Source: an uncultured Prevotella sp. (GTDB lineage: Bacteria > Bacteroidota > Bacteroidia > Bacteroidales > Bacteroidaceae). Taken from it: a stretch of 37,598 nucleotides of DNA. How positions within the stretch are numbered: the stretch's first letter is position 1; every line of letters begins with the position of its first letter. The DNA is taken from assembly GCA_905234845.1 (NCBI GenBank), contig CAJOIW010000019.1, forward strand, positions 1-37,598, read 5' to 3'. Shown here in pieces: positions 33,567 through 37,598 of the stretch. A model generated the notes under the pieces. The model did no database searches. It saw only the letters and a program-made list of their open reading frames with translations, and was not told where the DNA came from. The position numbers and the translations under genes are program-made.

Positions 33567-33598
33567 TTTGCCTGTTTCAGAAGAAACAACTATCTTTG
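33567..33598 (+). promoter_or_regulatory. Promoter of the DUF4143-type ATPase
   Basis: TTTG (33567-33570), 20 bp, TATCTTTG (33591-33598), about 55 bp before the ATG at 33654. The rest of the 257-bp gap after the ligase holds AT-rich repeats of the TTAATTTGTGGTAATTTATG kind and no gene. Confidence 0.7.
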
Positions 33599-33653
33599 CG
33601 CTGCAAAAACAGTCGAATAATTTGACAATATTTGCATTAAAAGATAAGAGGCC

Positions 33654-34976
33654 ATGGTAATAAAGCGAGACAGATATGTAAATGAGTTGCTGAGCAAACG
33701 ATGGAACGGGAAGGTGAAAATCATTACTGGCATCAGACGTTGCGGCAAGTCATTCCTCCTTTCAACTTTGTATAAGGACTACCTTAAAAATAAGGGAGTC
33801 CCAGAAGATTGTTTCATAGAAATCGCACTTGACAGAAAAGCACATATCAAGTACAGGAATCCCAATGAATTGTACGGCTATGTGCTAAGCCAAACTCAAG
33901 ATGGAAGCAAGCGGTATTATGTTTTCATCGATGAGATTCAATTGTCATTCAAGGTAAAGAATGAGGACGTGGATGAGAACTTGATTCCCGACGAGGACAA
34001 AGACATGCTCTATATCACGTTCTATGATATTCTGAACGATCTGATAGCAAGAAGCAACCTGGACGTGTATGTGACAGGCTCAAACTCAAAGATGCTGTCA
34101 AAAGACATCGTCACCAATTTCCGTGACCGTGGAACGGAAATTAAGGTATATCCGTTGTCTTTCAAGGAGTATTATGCTGTGTCCGGCTTGGAAAAGGCTG
34201 ATGCTTTGGAAGAATATCTGACGTATGGTGGCATGCCACTGGCAGTCACAGAGAAGGATGAATCTGAGAAACGTAAGTATCTGGCAGATCTCCACAAGAA
34301 TGTGTACATCAAGGATATTGTGGAACGATACAAGCTAAAGGATGATGAGGTACTTGAAGCGTTGATTGACTCGCTGTCTTCGGCTGTAGGTTCGCTTACC
34401 AACCCCCATAATCTCGCCAATGCCGCAGGTACGCTGATGAGACGCAGCACCTCCGACCATACCATCAAGAACTATCTGGATTATCTGCAAGATGCCTACC
34501 TGTTTATTGCTGCCAAACGTTATGACGTGAAAGGGAAACGCTACTTCGAGAATACCCAGAAGTTCTATTCGATGGACTTGGGACTGAGAAACGCCAAGTT
34601 GAATTTCCGCCAGCAGGAAAAGTCCCATTTGATGGAAAATATAATTTACCTTGAACTGATACGAAGGGGGTATAGTGTGGATGTTGGAGTTGTGGAGGTT
34701 ACTCGTGTCAATGAACAAGGTAAGAAACAACAGTCACAATATGAAATAGACTTTATCGTTAATACCGGCAAAGAAAAAATTTACATCCAATCAGCCTTGA
34801 ATGTAGATACAGAGGATAAGAAGGGTCAGGAGACATTCTCATTGAAGAACTCGGGCGACTTCTTCCGAAAAATTGTGATTGTGGATGGAAATACAAAGCA
34901 ATGGACGGATGATGACGGCATCATGTATGTCGGTGTCATTCCCTTCCTGCTCGAAGATGCTGGACTTGGTTTCTGA
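33654..34976 (+). CDS. AAA_14/DUF4143 family ATPase
   Basis: This 440-residue cytoplasmic protein has an AAA domain with a Walker A variant GIRRCGKS (about 26-33) and Walker B YYVFIDEIQ, then the sensor VYVTGSNSKML, and a C-terminal DUF4143 domain containing a restriction-endonuclease-like fold. In that fold EIDFIV is present, but the later Glu-x-Lys is replaced by YIQSALNV, so nuclease activity is doubtful. This is a very common stand-alone gene family in Bacteroidales, often with many copies per genome and no established function. An acidic insert (KNEDVDENLIPDEDKD) sits between the Walker B motif and the sensor. It has its own promoter and probably does not belong to the ligase operon. Confidence 0.88.
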   Translation: MVIKRDRYVNELLSKRWNGKVKIITGIRRCGKSFLLSTLYKDYLKNKGVPEDCFIEIALDRKAHIKYRNPNELYGYVLSQTQDGSKRYYVFIDEIQLSFKVKNEDVDENLIPDEDKDMLYITFYDILNDLIARSNLDVYVTGSNSKMLSKDIVTNFRDRGTEIKVYPLSFKEYYAVSGLEKADALEEYLTYGGMPLAVTEKDESEKRKYLADLHKNVYIKDIVERYKLKDDEVLEALIDSLSSAVGSLTNPHNLANAAGTLMRRSTSDHTIKNYLDYLQDAYLFIAAKRYDVKGKRYFENTQKFYSMDLGLRNAKLNFRQQEKSHLMENIIYLELIRRGYSVDVGVVEVTRVNEQGKKQQSQYEIDFIVNTGKEKIYIQSALNVDTEDKKGQETFSLKNSGDFFRKIVIVDGNTKQWTDDDGIMYVGVIPFLLEDAGLGF

Positions 34977-35055
34977 CAATTCGGCCTTTTAGTTTATGAA
35001 TTGAGGATAAACATGTCCTTGTGTCAAAAAACGTCTCTATGTCTCTGTTTCGAGA

Positions 35056-35077
35056 TCAACGCGGCATGCCGCGTTGA
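35056..35077. repeat. Perfect 22-bp palindrome
   Basis: The palindrome is centred on GGCATGCC within AACGCGGCATGCCGCGTT. It lies between the ATPase and the minus-strand peptide gene, flanked by two copies of ACATGTCCTT(G/A)TGTCA (35012-35027 and 35107-35122). It has no T tract, so it could be an operator or a protein-binding repeat rather than a terminator. Confidence 0.55.
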
Positions 35078-35141
35078 AATTTGTTCTTCTGTTAATATGT
35101 CGAAACACATGTCCTTATGTCAGTCTGTCGAAAAGAAAAAA

Positions 35142-35169
35142 GGTGGTGCGTCAATCTTGACGCACCACC
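35142..35169 (-). terminator. Terminator of the peptide/paralogue B operon
   Basis: A perfect 13-bp stem (GGTGGTGCGTCAA at 35142-35154 with its complement at 35157-35169) is followed on the minus strand by CCTTTTTTCTTTT. It lies about 60 bp beyond the stop of the 59-residue gene. Confidence 0.88.
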
Positions 35170-35230
35170 ATTCTTGGCTGATATGCGCTATTGCGGTAAC
35201 GCAACAAGCGCGGTTTTTAACTTATGAAGA

Positions 35231-35410
35231 TTATTCTTCTGTGTCCCAGACAGACTGGGGAGCATCGTCTTCATCGTCGAAGAACTCCTTGGCACCGAAC
35301 TCAACCTCACGTTCGCCATTGCCACCCAGCGTCTCGCTCAAGCTGGCAAGTAAGGACTCGCTGTTTACGTTAGAAACCTTAACTGCGGGAATGATATACC
35401 ATTTCTTCAT
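35231..35410 (-). CDS. 59-residue acidic peptide of a Bacteroidales 'MKK-Y-P' type
   Basis: This short gene begins ATG at 35410, 20 bp after the stop of the secreted protein 35431-37131, and ends TAA at 35231-35233. Its sequence opens MKKWYIIPAVKVSNVNSESL, continues LLASLSETLGGNG and has an acidic end (EFFDDEDDAPQSVWDTEE). Short peptides with an MKK-x-Y-x-x-P start, a LLA-S middle and an acidic tail are frequent in Prevotella and relatives, where their role is unclear; some have been compared with peptide-product precursors. No modification enzyme or transporter is adjacent. The spacing and the following terminator argue that it is translated from the same message as the secreted protein. Confidence 0.7.
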   Translation of the reverse strand: MKKWYIIPAVKVSNVNSESLLASLSETLGGNGEREVEFGAKEFFDDEDDAPQSVWDTEE

Positions 35411-35430
35411 ATTTCTGTCCTCCTTACCTT

Positions 35431-37131
35431 TTACTTGTTAATATACTTTTTTCCGTTGATAATCTTCACACCCTTAACCGACGGAGATACGCGACGACCG
35501 TTGAGGTCGTAAACGGCATTATTGCTCTGCTTCTCAACGTTCTCTACCTTCTCGATAGCTGTTGCATCGTCGAATGTTGCGGTGAGCACATCAGCCTTTG
35601 CGGTAGCCGAGCTGGTGGGCACGGCGAGGCAGGCGCGATACGGACGGAGCGTACCAATACCACCATAAACAACCTTTACCCAGTCACCAGTATTGGTGTT
35701 GTAACCATAGTAGGTGTACTCGTCATTGGTGCTGACGGTAGTCTTCTCCAGTGTGCTGATCATCTTCGCACCATTCGACAGCGTCACGTCATGCAACTCG
35801 CTCTTGGGCAGAGTGCCAACGTCGATTTTCTCGAACGGATATTCTTTTTTAGGCACGAAGACGTAGGGGGTGTAAGCTGCGATTCCAGTAGTTACTTCCT
35901 CGAAGCTCACGTTACTGCCATCTACGGTAGTCAGCGCATAGAATGTTCCTGCTTCAGCAGCCTGATTAGCATCAAGAGCGAACGGCAGACAAACCGTCGA
36001 CTTCTGATTTACAGTAAACTGACGCGGAAAGCAAGCACTCATTCCCTGGATGGGAGTGTCATTTTCAATTTGGAAAGCCTTGTCGGTCTCAAGGAAGACA
36101 AACTTGCTGATGTTACCGCCATCGCGATCCCAGGCATAATAACCACCGTTGATGAACGTCATATCACCACATTTTTCTTCGCCATTACCAGTAATACCAT
36201 TATTGAAAATGATATACTCGGGAGCAGTGGTGAATCTGACCGTCTTCGCATAATAATCATTATTGTAAAGTCTTGCATACGCTCCGACCATATCGTTTAC
36301 GTTTTTGCCGGGATAATCACCTAAGAGCTTCACTACATTACCCTCAGCCTCTGTCCCTGTCCACGCGTAAGCATACACACCCCAGTTGGGGAAGTTGATG
36401 AAATGAGCCTGATAGGGGTCATCTACAAACTTGGGATACTCTGCACCAACGGGACGGAAGATGGCATAGATGGTCCTGTCGGGATCCGCAGAGAAATAGT
36501 CGCCTTGGTTCTCTTTAGATATTGAGTTAAAGACATTCTCAGGAGTATCATCCTTAGGATCGTTTTGACGCTTAGAATCGAGATTACCATTAATAAAATG
36601 ATTGCCCTTGTTGTCCTCGTTAAGATCACCGTATGCCGATTCAGGCGCATTGTAGTTGAAATCCTCTACCCGGCGGCCGAGAGTGCCCTCACCATGAATC
36701 AGGGCATAGCACTCCGTGGGGGTATAAACGGCATTGTCTTCGGTCTTCAGCACATTTGAATAGCAGACAAACTCATAGCCGGCCTCTGGCTCGTTGTTGA
36801 GGATAAACTCATACCTGCCAATGGTTCCCGTGCAGTCGAAGCCAGACATAGAGCCATTTTCACCTCTGACGGCCTTAATATAGGCTTCTCCTGCCCAGCC
36901 GTTGTCGACATTTTCCGTACCTGTGCCTCCGGTTCTATCCCAGATGCACTTCCGCTCGGGTTCATTCTCGGGGTTGTCACCCCTCTTTAGCCTTCCGTGC
37001 ATATACACCTTACCGGCACCAGTCGGCTGAGCAATGGCCTTCACATACAGACATTTTGTCGTGTTGCCTCCTCCTGCGCTTGCGCTGAGGGATAAGAGAA
37101 TCCCTCCTAAAATGAATAAAAGTTTCTTCAT
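35431..37131 (-). CDS. Secreted protein with starch-binding-like module and Prevotella-type C-terminal tail (paralogue B)
   Basis: This 566-residue paralogue of 25442-27115 shares the signal peptide (MKKLLFILGGILLSLSASA), the opening CLYVKAIAQPTGAGKVYMHG, the RGENGSMSGFDCTGT region and the ECYALIHGEG segment. The starch-binding-like module (about 245-340) has WGVYAYAWTGTE, LGDYPGKNVNDM, YIIFNNGITG and GDMTFINGGYYAWD. The STVCLPFALDANQAAEAG segment follows, and the tail is VYDLNGRRVSPSVKGVKII plus GKKYINK. There is no visible glycosidase domain. It is followed after 20 bp by the 59-residue peptide gene and is preceded by the same direct-repeat promoter block as paralogue A. It is probably exposed at the cell surface or released. 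Confidence 0.78.
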   Translation of the reverse strand: MKKLLFILGGILLSLSASAGGGNTTKCLYVKAIAQPTGAGKVYMHGRLKRGDNPENEPERKCIWDRTGGTGTENVDNGWAGEAYIKAVRGENGSMSGFDCTGTIGRYEFILNNEPEAGYEFVCYSNVLKTEDNAVYTPTECYALIHGEGTLGRRVEDFNYNAPESAYGDLNEDNKGNHFINGNLDSKRQNDPKDDTPENVFNSISKENQGDYFSADPDRTIYAIFRPVGAEYPKFVDDPYQAHFINFPNWGVYAYAWTGTEAEGNVVKLLGDYPGKNVNDMVGAYARLYNNDYYAKTVRFTTAPEYIIFNNGITGNGEEKCGDMTFINGGYYAWDRDGGNISKFVFLETDKAFQIENDTPIQGMSACFPRQFTVNQKSTVCLPFALDANQAAEAGTFYALTTVDGSNVSFEEVTTGIAAYTPYVFVPKKEYPFEKIDVGTLPKSELHDVTLSNGAKMISTLEKTTVSTNDEYTYYGYNTNTGDWVKVVYGGIGTLRPYRACLAVPTSSATAKADVLTATFDDATAIEKVENVEKQSNNAVYDLNGRRVSPSVKGVKIINGKKYINK

Positions 37132-37192
37132 AACGTTTTGGTTTTAATATTAATGTTTTGAATTATTTTGTCCAAAAATAAATATACGGCTG

Positions 37193-37258
37193 CAAAATTA
37201 CACATAATTATTAAATTAGACTATTAAATTTGAACCATTATCTATAAATTTTGAACCA
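37193..37258 (-). promoter_or_regulatory. Promoter with two TTTGAACCA direct repeats (paralogue B)
   Basis: The minus-strand -7 box TAATTTTG is at 37200-37193. Two TTGAACCA copies (37230-37237 and 37251-37258) are 21 bp apart, and the first AAATTTG begins 26 bp beyond the -7 box, the same geometry as at 27168-27233. Confidence 0.7.
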
Positions 37259-37500
37259 TTTTATCGATATTTTTTGACAGAATGGTATGCTTTTTAGACA
37301 TTATAACATAAGAAACGTGTTTTCGACAGATGGCGTTTACTTTGTCCACTAATGACACTCTAACACAAATGAAAAAAATTGATGAGAATTTATTTTTGTA
37401 TCTTAACACAAATTCCCATAAATTGACCATAAATTAGCCATGAATTATAATTGATGAGAATTTATGAATAATTCGTGATAATTGATGTTTTATTTCTTAA
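37259..37500. other. AT-rich gene-free stretch at the right end
   Basis: No gene is supported here. The last ~120 bp consist of near-repeats of CATAAATT, CATGAATTATAATT and GATGAGAATTTATG followed by TTCGTGATAATT. The same words occur at 5194-5236, before the DUF4831 gene. They look like a simple repeated intergenic sequence. The stretch ends at the inverted-repeat boundary. Confidence 0.55.
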
Positions 37501-37598
37501 TATTGGTGTCCGCTAAAATTTAAACTTGTTAGCCCGGATGTCCTATAGACAAAAGGGATTATCTCTGACTCAGAAAAACGGGGCTTGCAATAAACGGC
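37501..37598. repeat. Right copy of the ~98-bp inverted repeat, probable insertion-sequence end
   Basis: It begins TATTGGTGTCCGCTAAAATT and matches the complement of 14-112 with one base change and one missing C. Read outward, a short frame starts ATGTCCTATAGACAAAAGG and stays open to the window end here, while in the left copy the extra C brings a stop; this is too short to call a gene. Confidence 0.75.

Noticed and set aside
33654..34976. ATPase as fifth member of the Lnb-like/ligase operon
   Set aside because: A 257-bp gap and a full promoter at 33567-33598 separate it, and this family is usually a stand-alone gene.

Overview
The window looks like a chromosomal contig from a Bacteroidales bacterium, most likely Prevotella or a close relative. 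The evidence is threefold. Promoters repeatedly fit the Bacteroidota pattern TTTG-N20-TAnnTTTG. The families present are typical of the order: DUF4831, the MoxR/DUF58/DUF4350/DUF4129 operon, Lnb-type (DUF4105) proteins, and secreted proteins with a Prevotella-style C-terminal 'YDLNGRRV...GKKY' tail. The window holds no rRNA, tRNA, CRISPR array or complete transposase. Both ends carry the same ~98-bp sequence in opposite orientation, so the contig probably stops inside two inverted copies of one mobile element.

Region 1 (1-7.7 kb) is housekeeping plus one accessory gene. A minus-strand cluster encodes an HPRT-adenylate kinase fusion, Obg and PgeF. On the plus strand follow the NAD(P)HX repair enzyme Nnr, a DUF4831 exported protein, and an unusual protein combining a DprA/SLOG-like Rossmann domain, a Myb/SANT-like helical module and a PD-(D/E)XK nuclease. 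That last gene stops just after a run of nine A; the next frame continues with a second SANT-like module, as if the full protein needs a frameshift or is phase variable.

Region 2 (7.7-15 kb) is metabolism and envelope: a BglX-type GH3 glycosidase, class II fructose-bisphosphate aldolase, an unknown exported protein divergent from glutamate dehydrogenase, an RlpA-like protein and a water-type aquaporin. Several strong hairpin terminators separate these units, and two of them use the same AAGACCGTCTT core.

Region 3 (15-24.6 kb) is a six-gene minus-strand operon: SpoIIM-like, six-TM protein, DUF4129, DUF4350, MoxR ATPase, DUF58. It faces an RDD protein across two promoters that occupy the same DNA. 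A candidate ~57-nt small RNA and DnaK follow.

Region 4 (24.6-37.6 kb) is the accessory part. After an 850-bp gene-free stretch of nested palindromes come two paralogous secreted proteins with a starch-binding-like module (25442-27115 and 35431-37131). Both have the same pair of TTTGAACCA repeats, 21 bp apart, at the same distance from the promoter. Between them lies a four-gene plus-strand operon made by tandem duplication (3,044-bp unit) of an Lnb-like Cys/His membrane protein and an adenylate-forming ligase, then a DUF4143-type ATPase. A 59-residue peptide gene follows the second secreted protein. The duplicated Lnb-like/ligase operon and the frameshifted SLOG-SANT-nuclease gene are the best candidates for undescribed systems.
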